DNA of 7,492 nucleotides from Synergistaceae bacterium (GCA_003446665.1 DMCT01000078.1:999-8490); one strand, 5' to 3'; shown: positions 1 through 5,319, counted from the stretch's first letter. Numbers and translations: made by a program. The notes: generated by a model from the letters alone, not told the origin.

Positions 1-660
1 GCTGTTCAGGTAAAGTTGGTAGGCCGGCTGCCAAACCGCGTCGGAGGTCCATGCGAGGATACCTATGGTACCCTCGCCGACGGTTTCCAGAGTCAGGACC
101 CTCATTTTGTCGTTTTCTCTCGGCAGGCGGGATTTCAGTTCTCCTTCGAGTATTTCGTATTGAGTCCTCGCATCTGAAAGCGCTTCCGTTGTTTCTGCTG
201 TCTTGAGCGCTATGGTTTCTCGCTTGCTAAGGGCGCCGTCGATATAGGCTTCAAGGTCTCCCGGGCTCGAAATTTCGGGGACGGCCGCCTCGAGATGTTT
301 TCGTGCCTGCTCCAGCGCCTCGAGCCTGGCGGAAAGACGGTCTTTTTCTGTCCGTGCCCGCTCGACTTCTTCGGCCAGATCCGCCAGGGCTGAGGGGACC
401 CAACCGACCTGTGCCACGGTACGCATACTGCTGTCGAGAATGCGAGCTGTGCCTGAAAGCTGAAAGCGGATACTTTCGGGGTCAATGGTCAAGGGCAATT
501 CGAGATCCACAGTTTTTCCCGCAGCGATTTCAAAATACATGATGGCTCCTGATGGATATACGTCGACGGCCTTCACTTCCGGTGTCCGCTCTCCCGCGCA
601 TGCCTGAACGGTCCCAAATAATGCGACAAGAGCAGCAAGGAAAAATATTTTTCTGTACAT
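1..660 (-). CDS. Exported DUF4140/DUF4139-type coiled-coil protein (C-terminus beyond left edge)
   Basis: This open frame starts with ATG at 660 and runs off the left edge, so only the first 220 residues are seen. Residues 1-20 form a signal peptide: a basic start (MYRK), then a hydrophobic core, then VQACAGE. Cleavage could be after ACA (signal peptidase I), or Cys21 could be lipidated, although Gln before the Ala is not a good lipobox. Residues 28-75 resemble the N-terminal beta domain (DUF4140-like; note VDVYPSGAIMYFEIAAGKT). Residues 93-180 are a charged Glu/Arg/Lys coiled coil. From about 202 the frame enters the DUF4139 beta domain, whose W-x-P-x-Y signature appears as WQPAYQLYL. A ribosome binding site (AGAGGTG on the minus strand, 668-674) lies 7 bases upstream. 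Family members are envelope proteins of unclear function, some related to MuiA-like mucoidy inhibitors. The domain assignment is from recalled motif shape, not a search. Confidence 0.8.
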   Translation of the reverse strand, partial: MYRKIFFLAALVALFGTVQACAGERTPEVKAVDVYPSGAIMYFEIAAGKTVDLELPLTIDPESIRFQLSGTARILDSSMRTVAQVGWVPSALADLAEEVERARTEKDRLSARLEALEQARKHLEAAVPEISSPGDLEAYIDGALSKRETIALKTAETTEALSDARTQYEILEGELKSRLPRENDKMRVLTLETVGEGTIGILAWTSDAVWQPAYQLYLNS

Positions 661-717
661 GAAACGGCACCTCTCTTCCTTTTGTGTCAAAAGTCGAACT
701 TGCAACACTCTAAATTT

Positions 718-723
718 ATCATA
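718..723 (-). promoter_or_regulatory. Possible -10 element for the DUF4139-type gene
   Basis: On the minus strand the sequence reads TATGATAAATTT, giving a TATGAT hexamer about 58 bases upstream of the start codon at 660, within an AT-rich stretch. I see no convincing -35 hexamer at 16-18 bases, so this is only a candidate. A TTGACA on the same strand lies closer to the gene but has no -10 behind it. Confidence 0.3.
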
Positions 724-759
724 CATGAAAACCTGAATTTGAAGAGAACATATGTGTAA

Positions 760-769
760 AGAGGCCTCT
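760..769. promoter_or_regulatory. Perfect 10-bp palindrome AGAGGCCTCT upstream of the ychF-like gene
   Basis: AGAGGCCTCT is a perfect 10-base palindrome. It ends 4 bases before the putative -10 hexamer TACAAT and so lies in the spacer region of that promoter, where a repressor dimer could bind. It sits in the divergent interval between the DUF4139-type gene and the ychF-like gene. The palindrome is seen directly; the operator role is inference, and a 10-base palindrome can occur by chance. Confidence 0.3.
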
Positions 770-773
770 AGTG

Positions 774-779
774 TACAAT
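774..779 (+). promoter_or_regulatory. Likely -10 element (TACAAT) of the ychF-like/flavin oxidoreductase operon
   Basis: TACAAT matches five of six bases of the TATAAT consensus and lies 46 bases before the ATG at 826. There is no good -35 hexamer at the usual distance. The surrounding block GTGTACAATGTAG is almost repeated in front of the gene at 4030 (GTGTTACAATGTAG), which supports a shared promoter architecture. Confidence 0.45.
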
Positions 780-825
780 GTAGAAGTAACGAAACTTCTT
801 TTTTGTTTTTGCGGGGTGCTCTTTT

Positions 826-1920
826 ATGTTGAGATGCGGCATCATAGGACTTCCCCTGGCAGGGAAAACCACGATTTTCAATGTAATAACCCGCGCGGGC
901 GCGGAGGTCAAGTCCTATGCGGGCGGAAAGACCGATCCCAACCGTGCGGTAGTAGAAGTCCCGGACGAAAGATTCGAGTCCTTGGTCGATGTATATGAGC
1001 CGAAAAAACGGGTTCCGGCAACAGTGGAGTTCGTCGACCTTGCCGGTTTGTCAAAGGACGCGAGCAAGGGGGCGGGCCTCGGTAACGCCTTTCTTTCTTT
1101 TGTGGCCGACAGCGATGCCCTCATTCATGTCATTCGGTGTTTCGATAATCCAGATGTTCCACATCCCGAAGAATCGGTAAATCCCGTAAGGGATTGGGAG
1201 ATTGTGGAAATGGAGCTGGTTTTCCGGGATCTCGGGGTAATCGAAAACCGTCTTGGCCGCCTGAGCGAGAAAAAACGTCTCCAGCAGGAGGAACAAAAGG
1301 AAAAGGAGCTTCTGGAAAGATGCAGGTCACACCTTCTGGAAGAAAAACCTCTCAGGGAGCTGGAACTGAAAGAAGAGGAAGAAAAGGCCCTCAGGGGATT
1401 TTCCTTCCTTACTTTCAAGCCCGAGCTTATAGTTTTGAATTGCGACGAGACCCAAACGGGAGAGGATTCCATACCCTTATATGACCGATTAAATGAACTA
1501 GCCTCGGCCAGGGGGCTAAGGGTCGTCAGGATCTTCGGGCGTATGGAGATGGATCTTGTCGACCTCGACACCGAGTCCCAACGCGAGCTTATGGAAGAGC
1601 TGGGAATACCCGAACCAGGGCGCGAACGCCTGATTTCAGCTGCTTTCGACCAGCTGGGACTCATGTGCTTTTTCACCGTAGGCAAGGACGAAGTCAGGGC
1701 CTGGACCCTTCGGGAGGGATCCACCGCCCTGGAGGCCGCAGGGACCATACATACCGACCTGGCCAGAGGGTTTATAAGGGCCCAGGTCGTGCATTACGAC
1801 GATTTCAGACGGGAAGGGTTTTCCATGGCAAGGTGCAGGGAAAGAGGGCTCCTTCGCCTTGAAGGGCGTGATTATGTCGTCACTGACGGCGATATCCTGG
1901 AAATTCGCTTCAACGTATAG
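826..1920 (+). CDS. ychF: YchF/OLA1-family P-loop ATPase (Obg-related, divergent subtype)
   Basis: The product is a 364-residue cytosolic P-loop NTPase, close to the family's usual length of about 363. The Walker A/G1 motif is GLPLAGKTT (8-16) and the G3 motif is DLAGL (71-75), with a hydrophobic residue after DxxG as in the HAS class, which lacks the catalytic Gln. In place of the NKxD specificity motif is NCDE (205-208). This NxxE form is the YchF hallmark linked to ATP preference. Residues 127-190 form the charged helical hairpin inserted in the G domain. The C-terminal TGS-like domain (about 280-364) is very typical: EVRAWTLREGSTALEAAG, then GFIRAQ and a final DGDILEIRFNV. YchF proteins bind ribosomes and are linked to stress and redox regulation. 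The segment after G1 differs from canonical YchF, so this may be a paralogue, not the housekeeping copy. GGGGTG at 813-818 is the likely ribosome binding site, 7 bases from ATG. It is probably co-transcribed with the next gene. Confidence 0.92.
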   Translation: MLRCGIIGLPLAGKTTIFNVITRAGAEVKSYAGGKTDPNRAVVEVPDERFESLVDVYEPKKRVPATVEFVDLAGLSKDASKGAGLGNAFLSFVADSDALIHVIRCFDNPDVPHPEESVNPVRDWEIVEMELVFRDLGVIENRLGRLSEKKRLQQEEQKEKELLERCRSHLLEEKPLRELELKEEEEKALRGFSFLTFKPELIVLNCDETQTGEDSIPLYDRLNELASARGLRVVRIFGRMEMDLVDLDTESQRELMEELGIPEPGRERLISAAFDQLGLMCFFTVGKDEVRAWTLREGSTALEAAGTIHTDLARGFIRAQVVHYDDFRREGFSMARCRERGLLRLEGRDYVVTDGDILEIRFNV

Positions 1921-1950
1921 CACAAGCTGTACAGGAGGAGAGTTGTCGAA

Positions 1951-2964
1951 ATGAAGAATTTGCTCTTCGAACCTCTGGAAATAGGCCCGGTAAGACTGGA
2001 AAACAGAGTTGTTGCGGCGCCCGTCGCTACCGGGACGTCGACACGGGAAGGTTTACCCACGGCCGACACGCTTGCAGCCCATGCACTGATCGCCGAAAGC
2101 GGCGTAGGCCTCTCCGTGGTCGAACATCATGCTGTCCACAAGGATGGGAGAACGCGACTCCGGCAGCCTCTTCTGGATAGAGAGGAAGTAATACCTTATC
2201 AGCGCAAGCTATACGAGGTTTACGCTACTGCCAATTGTCCAGCTTTTATACAGCTGAACCACGCAGGGTCTTTGATAAACGACGAGGAAATGCTCAACGG
2301 CAATTTCATCCCCTATGGTCCTTCCCCGATAAGGCATCCTTACTGCCATCTCTATGTGATGCCCAGGGCCATGGCGATCAAGGAGATAGAAGCCGTAACA
2401 GCACAGTTTGCGGAGGCCGCGAAATTAGCCTTGCGGGCGGGCTATCCGGGAGTCGAAATCCATGGGTGCCACGGTTTTCTCATAGGTCAATTTTTGAGCC
2501 CGCTGACGAATCACCGCTCAGACCGTTATGGTGGTGAGATAAAAAACAGGGCGAGACTGCTTTTTGAAATTTACGAGGCGGTCCGCGACAGTATCCCTGG
2601 GGAAAACCCTGTTGCTGTGAGACTTGGCGTGGCCGATACAATGCCTCAAAAACCCCCTGCAGGACTTACTGTAGAAGAGTCGAAATGGGTTGCCCGGGAG
2701 CTTGCAGCCAAAAAGGTGTCTCTGCTGGATTTGTCGGGTAACCTGTGCGGTTATGAAGGAACCGGCAACGCCTATTTCGCTCCCTATGCCGAGGCCATCA
2801 AGGAAGTCGCAGGCAGTGTACCGGTAATTTGCACGGGCGGTATCAACGATGCGGAAACGGCGGAGAACCTGCTTCGCGAGGGAATTTGCGACCTTGTCGG
2901 GCTAGGGCGCATTCTGAGAAGGGATCCTGAAACGGTAAACAAATGGAGTAAAGAGCGCCGGTAG
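1951..2964 (+). CDS. Old Yellow Enzyme-type NADH:flavin oxidoreductase, single FMN TIM-barrel domain
   Basis: The 337-residue product is one (beta/alpha)8 FMN barrel of the OYE/YqjM type, predicted to be cytosolic and to transfer hydride from NAD(P)H to an unsaturated or other small electrophile. Visible motifs are QLNHAG (101-106), EIHGCHGFLIGQFLSP (169-184), NHRSDRYGG (187-195), and the flavin phosphate loops TGGI (295-298) and LVGLGR (315-320). The His pair for substrate binding is present (H171, H174). Phe176 occupies the place of the Tyr that donates the proton in classical ene-reductases, and the N-terminal APVATG lacks the Cys of YqjM-like enzymes. The protein ends after the barrel, so the Fe-S and second flavin domains of dienoyl-CoA reductase or bile-acid enzymes are absent. 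AGGAGGAG (1933-1940) precedes the ATG by 10 bases. The gap to the ychF-like gene is only 30 bases, indicating an operon. The substrate is unknown. Confidence 0.92.
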   Translation: MKNLLFEPLEIGPVRLENRVVAAPVATGTSTREGLPTADTLAAHALIAESGVGLSVVEHHAVHKDGRTRLRQPLLDREEVIPYQRKLYEVYATANCPAFIQLNHAGSLINDEEMLNGNFIPYGPSPIRHPYCHLYVMPRAMAIKEIEAVTAQFAEAAKLALRAGYPGVEIHGCHGFLIGQFLSPLTNHRSDRYGGEIKNRARLLFEIYEAVRDSIPGENPVAVRLGVADTMPQKPPAGLTVEESKWVARELAAKKVSLLDLSGNLCGYEGTGNAYFAPYAEAIKEVAGSVPVICTGGINDAETAENLLREGICDLVGLGRILRRDPETVNKWSKERR

Positions 2965-3012
2965 GCTCCTTACATTTATGGCGGCTTGGCAATGCTTTTG
3001 CCACTGTGGGTT

Positions 3013-3903
3013 TCAGAGGCTCGTCCAGCTTTTAAATCCTCTCCCTACGACTTCGGAAGCGTCTGAAATAACCATAAAGGCTCCCGGATCTTTGCTGGAG
3101 AGGAAACGTTTCAATTCCATTGTCTGTCGGGGTGTGAGCAGGCAGAAAACGACACGTCGCGTGGCGTGTGTAAATCCGCCTTCTCCGTAAAGGATGGTCA
3201 CTCCCCGCCGGAGTTCCTTTGTGATGAAAGACGAGACTGCTTCAGGTTCGTCGCTTATGACGAAAACCTGCCTTCTCCTGTCGAAGGAGCGCAGTACGTT
3301 GTCCATGACAAGACCGTTGGCGAAGATGCTGACGAGCCCGTAAATCGCCCCTTCAAGCCCTACCACCGCCACTGATACCGAGAGAATAACCAGGTTTATA
3401 TAAAAGGTGAATCTACCGACTTCGATGCCGTACCGTTTGCGTAGAGCAATCACTATGATGTCGGTGCCGCCGAGGGAGCTTCCGGCTCTTAACACCAACC
3501 CTCCGCCAAGGCCCTTCACCACGCCGGCCAGGATGGCGACAAGGAGCATTTCGTCGAGGTCGGGGTAAGGCACGTTTTCAAAAAGCTTCATGAGCAAAGA
3601 AAGGAGAAATACGGAATAAACGGTCCATCCCACAAAGCGTATTGAAAGCTCGCGGAGGCCCCAAAGAAGCAACAGGGCGTTTGCTCCTGCGACGACCCAG
3701 GCCGGCGAGATGCCGAAGACATAATTGGAGAGTACGGCGATGCCCGAAACCCCGGAATCGGGCAAACGATAGGGTATTGTCAAAGCCATGATGCCGAAGG
3801 CCACTACGATGGTACCGAAGGTAACCGTCAAAAAGGCGGGCGCTTCGCGCCGGATAGTCGCGAGGGCCGTGGCAATACCACGCTTTAGGGCATCAACCAA
3901 CAT
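3013..3903 (-). CDS. YitT-family membrane protein with C-terminal DUF2179 domain
   Basis: The 296-residue product matches the usual YitT length (about 280-300). Residues 1-200 are the membrane domain with about five or six hydrophobic segments (near 24-42, 54-80, 92-107, 119-138, 167-190). Family signatures are LPDSGVSGIA (47-56) and a Gly-rich GLGGGLVLRAGSSLGGTDII (131-150). Residues 205-290 form the soluble DUF2179 domain, with GEGGFTHATRRVVFC (240-254), DPGAFMVISDASEV (272-285) and GRGF near the end. YitT proteins are widespread inner-membrane proteins; a transport role is suspected but not established. The frame stays open for another 100 codons upstream, but that extension has no membrane or family character and overlaps the divergent gene at 4030. 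The ATG at 3903 follows AAGGAG (3915-3920) by 11 bases and gives the family N-terminus. It converges with the flavin oxidoreductase, 48 bases apart, with no clear terminator between. Confidence 0.92.
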   Translation of the reverse strand: MLVDALKRGIATALATIRREAPAFLTVTFGTIVVAFGIMALTIPYRLPDSGVSGIAVLSNYVFGISPAWVVAGANALLLLWGLRELSIRFVGWTVYSVFLLSLLMKLFENVPYPDLDEMLLVAILAGVVKGLGGGLVLRAGSSLGGTDIIVIALRKRYGIEVGRFTFYINLVILSVSVAVVGLEGAIYGLVSIFANGLVMDNVLRSFDRRRQVFVISDEPEAVSSFITKELRRGVTILYGEGGFTHATRRVVFCLLTPRQTMELKRFLSSKDPGAFMVISDASEVVGRGFKSWTSL

Positions 3904-3922
3904 TTTTGCGTCATCTCCTTCC

Positions 3923-3943
3923 AGACGACATAGTCTAGACGAC
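3923..3943. repeat. Direct repeat AGACGAC (two copies) overlapping an inverted AGTC/GACT pair
   Basis: AGACGAC occurs at 3923-3929 and again at 3937-3943, with starts 14 bases apart. The second copy overlaps a palindrome GTCTAGAC (3933-3940) and the looser inverted pair AGTC-TAGAC-GACT (3932-3944). The repeats lie between the YitT ribosome binding site and its putative -10 element, where a regulator could act. The repeats are seen directly; any function is inference. Confidence 0.35.
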
Positions 3944-3951
3944 TTTATGTG

Positions 3952-3960
3952 TTTATAGCA
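3952..3960 (-). promoter_or_regulatory. Extended -10 promoter element (TGCTATAAA) for the YitT-family gene
   Basis: On the minus strand the sequence reads TGCTATAAA, an extended -10 (TG-n plus TATAAA, five of six to consensus), 49 bases upstream of the ATG at 3903. The hexamer TTTTGC lies 17 bases upstream of TATAAA but is a weak -35. Extended -10 promoters often do without a good -35, so the call is plausible. Confidence 0.5.
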
Positions 3961-3986
3961 AGTCTGCCCGGCAAGCAAAAAAGTCG

Positions 3987-3995
3987 TGTTACAAT
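3987..3995 (+). promoter_or_regulatory. Extended -10 promoter element (TGTTACAAT) for the 147-residue protein gene
   Basis: TGTTACAAT combines the TG-n extension with TACAAT, five of six to the -10 consensus, 34 bases before the ATG at 4030. No good -35 hexamer is visible. With the element at 3952-3960 it forms a divergent promoter pair whose -10 regions are about 30 bases apart. The context GTGTTACAATGTAG nearly repeats the block at 771-782 before the ychF-like gene. Confidence 0.5.
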
Positions 3996-4029
3996 GTAGG
4001 GCGATTCCAGCAGAAGGAGGCAACTTGAC

Positions 4030-4473
4030 ATGCAAAGACAAATAAGCCTTGATGAGCTTTTGTCCATTCTGGTGGCGCGGATGGACAGTCTCGCCTACAG
4101 TGACGAGAACCAGAAGACGAAACTCAACATCATTAGCCGCGCCCTGTACAAAAAAGGGCTCATCGAGGATGAGGATATCATCGAATCGGTCCGTGAAGAG
4201 CACCGTATCCTCAAAGAGCTAGGGGCGATTTCGGAGTTGCCCTCGGAAGAGGTAGTGCAGGCCATAGCCGACAGCATTCTCCAGTGGATAAAAGGCGACG
4301 TGGAGAAGATCATCCAAGCGATGGAAGAATATGAAACGAAGCTACAGGAAATGATGCAAAAAGAGCAACAGGCGTCGAAGCCGAAGATAGATATCGCTTC
4401 ACCTGCTATCCTGGAACAGCTCGACAAATTGAACAAGGGAAAAGGCGGCGGAGGAAGCAAGCTGATCTATTGA
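4030..4473 (+). CDS. Uncharacterised 147-residue helical protein with Gly-rich tail
   Basis: I do not recognise this family. It is very probably a real gene: AAGGAGG (4014-4020) lies 9 bases before the ATG, an extended -10 lies just upstream, and an intrinsic terminator follows the stop by about 25 bases. The 147-residue product has no signal peptide or membrane segment and no cysteine, so it is likely cytosolic. Residues 5-65 are predicted helical and acidic (IEDEDIIESVREEH at 45-58). Residues 72-115 form an amphipathic, possibly coiled-coil stretch with regular hydrophobics (VVQAIADSILQWIKGDVEKI), turning into a Gln/Glu/Lys-rich segment. The tail has a short helix (about 123-136) and then the flexible GKGGGGSKLIY end. 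It looks like a small scaffold or regulatory subunit, but that is only an impression from composition. It is transcribed alone. Lineage-restricted families of this size are common, so function cannot be inferred from neighbours. Confidence 0.85.
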   Translation: MQRQISLDELLSILVARMDSLAYSDENQKTKLNIISRALYKKGLIEDEDIIESVREEHRILKELGAISELPSEEVVQAIADSILQWIKGDVEKIIQAMEEYETKLQEMMQKEQQASKPKIDIASPAILEQLDKLNKGKGGGGSKLIY

Positions 4474-4498
4474 TGAAGAAACAGTAACCAAAATCAAC

Positions 4499-4530
4499 AA
4501 GGCTGGGGCAATTGCATGCCCCAGCCTTTT
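4499..4530 (+). terminator. Intrinsic terminator after the 147-residue protein gene
   Basis: A perfect 12-bp stem, AAGGCTGGGGCA (4499-4510) paired with TGCCCCAGCCTT (4517-4528), encloses a six-base loop (ATTGCA) and ends in TTTT (4527-4530). It starts 25 bases after the stop codon at 4473. On the minus strand the same stem is followed by TTGTTGATTTTGG, which is moderately T-rich. It might therefore also stop transcripts coming from the universal stress gene about 190 bases away. Confidence 0.9.
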
Positions 4531-4713
4531 ACGTCGTCGACCGAAAATTGTGAACCTCGGCGGCGAGATGCATTTTCATCCGACGCGCCAGCGCGTTACC
4601 TGGTGCTTTCTCAAGAGTCAATCTGGCGGACTAAATGCTTGCCCTTCATCCTGTAATTTTTCATCGGGCCGTCCTGTTTTAACCCCGGATCCGTGTGCCT
4701 TGCCGGCCTTTCT
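4531..4713. other. Intergenic stretch with no supportable gene
   Basis: Between the terminator and the stop codon of the universal stress gene lie 183 bases. The plus-strand 63-codon frame starting at 4550 has no ribosome binding site and overlaps the end of the stress gene, so I reject it. On the minus strand two short frames lie in different registers: one begins MKNYRMKGKHLVRQIDS and stops, the other ends RMKMHLAAEVHNFRSTT. They could be remnants of a decayed gene or mobile element, but nothing identifies one. No inverted terminal repeat is visible. Confidence 0.4.
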
Positions 4714-5175
4714 TTATGACAGTTCCGATCCCGGACGATAGATAAGGACGGAACAATGCGCGTAGCGGGCTACAGTAGAAGCCGTGCTGCCCACTACCAG
4801 GCGCTCGATGGCACTGTGTCCACGATATCCAGTCACAATGAGGTTGTAGTCGTGCTCTTTGGCGAAACGTATGATAACGTCCCCGGGATTTCCCTCCAGA
4901 ACATGGATATCACATTCCACATGTCGCAGCTCGGGATTTTTTGCCTCGGACTGCCGGATATAATAAAGAAGCCGTTTCCTGGCGATCTGGGAAACTTCCT
5001 GATCTATCCCTTCCCGGGGGACCCATGGTTCATAGCCTTTGAAGAGATAGGGATGAGGAACCACGTGCAGGAAACTGGCGCTGACGTCCAGACGGGCCGC
5101 AAGGTTCAAACCGTAATCGACGACCTGCTCTCCCATGCGGCTCAGGTCGACCGCTACGAGCATCTTTCGGGGCAT
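4714..5175 (-). CDS. Universal stress protein (UspA domain, ATP-binding type)
   Basis: The 153-residue product is one UspA-like alpha/beta domain, a typical length for single-domain members, without a signal peptide. The N-terminal strand KMLVAVD carries Asp10, the usual nucleotide-contacting acid. The C-terminal part has a complete ATP-binding motif G-2x-G-9x-G-S: Gly116, Gly119 and Gly129-Ser130, in GYRGHSAIERLVVGSTAST. The preceding DYNLIVTG and the closing strand HCSVLIYRP are also typical. It is therefore of the ATP-binding (MJ0577-like) class, not the UspA class that lacks this motif. Such proteins are dimeric cytosolic sensors or chaperone-like factors for starvation, oxidative or envelope stress. 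A perfect AGGAGGTGA Shine-Dalgarno sequence lies 6 bases upstream of the ATG at 5175, suggesting high translation. It is divergent from the prepilin peptidase gene and stands alone as a transcription unit. Confidence 0.93.
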   Translation of the reverse strand: MPRKMLVAVDLSRMGEQVVDYGLNLAARLDVSASFLHVVPHPYLFKGYEPWVPREGIDQEVSQIARKRLLYYIRQSEAKNPELRHVECDIHVLEGNPGDVIIRFAKEHDYNLIVTGYRGHSAIERLVVGSTASTVARYAHCSVLIYRPGSELS

Positions 5176-5181
5176 CGTCCG

Positions 5182-5190
5182 TCACCTCCT
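5182..5190 (-). promoter_or_regulatory. Full-length Shine-Dalgarno sequence (AGGAGGTGA) of the universal stress gene
   Basis: Read on the minus strand, AGGAGGTGA complements the anti-Shine-Dalgarno end of 16S rRNA over nine bases and lies 6 bases before the ATG at 5175. It is the strongest ribosome binding site in the window and fixes the start codon. Confidence 0.85.
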
Positions 5191-5213
5191 GACGCTCTTT
5201 TTAGTTATGCACA

Positions 5214-5225
5214 ATAATATATTAT
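5214..5225. promoter_or_regulatory. Perfect AT-only 12-bp palindrome ATAATATATTAT
   Basis: ATAATATATTAT is a perfect palindrome of A and T only, 38 bases upstream of the universal stress gene start and about 90 bases upstream of the prepilin peptidase start. It contains TAATAT and TATTAT on both strands, so it could serve as a -10 region in either direction or as an operator. The -35 candidates around it are poor (TTTTCG at 17 bases for the minus strand). Confidence 0.35.
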
Positions 5226-5274
5226 CATGTTGAACGATCTGCGAAAAGAGCGGGTATTTCTACCTTGAGGTAAA

Positions 5275-5319
5275 ATGAAACCATTTGTCGTGCCTGGAAT
5301 CGGGGGGGTGGCCTGGTGA
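5275..5319 (+). CDS. Possible 14-codon leader ORF overlapping the prepilin peptidase start
   Basis: An ATG at 5275 opens the frame MKPFVVPGIGGVAW, whose TGA (5317-5319) overlaps the GTG start (5316-5318) of the prepilin peptidase in a GTGA arrangement typical of translational coupling. Its own ribosome binding site is weak and close (GAGGT, about 3-4 bases away). The frame is short enough to arise by chance, so the call is tentative. It contains the seven-G tract at 5302-5308, which also serves as the G-rich ribosome binding region of the following gene. Confidence 0.2.
   Translation: MKPFVVPGIGGVAW

Noticed and set aside
685..690. A TTGACA hexamer on the minus strand before the DUF4139-type gene.
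   Set aside because: A -10 at the right distance would fall inside the ribosome binding site and start codon region, where no such hexamer exists.
1125..1748. A 207-codon minus-strand frame inside the ychF-like gene, very rich in Ser and Arg.
   Set aside because: The Ser/Arg-rich composition is what antisense of Glu/Lys/Leu-rich coding DNA gives; the opposite strand encodes a well-supported YchF-family protein.
2987..3003. A 6-bp hairpin TGGCAA/TTGCCA between the convergent flavin oxidoreductase and YitT genes.
   Set aside because: It is short and has no T-tract on either strand, so I do not call it a terminator.
3904..4203. A 100-codon N-terminal extension of the YitT-family frame.
   Set aside because: It overlaps the divergent gene at 4030 and its promoter, has no family or membrane character, and the internal ATG at 3903 has a ribosome binding site and gives the normal YitT length.
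4095..4460. A Ser/Cys-rich minus-strand frame opposite the 147-residue protein.
   Set aside because: Antisense shadow. The plus strand has the promoter, ribosome binding site and terminator.
4756..5217. A 153-codon plus-strand frame opposite the universal stress gene.
   Set aside because: It is the antisense shadow of a clear UspA-domain gene. It has no ribosome binding site, and its protein shows no recognisable motif.
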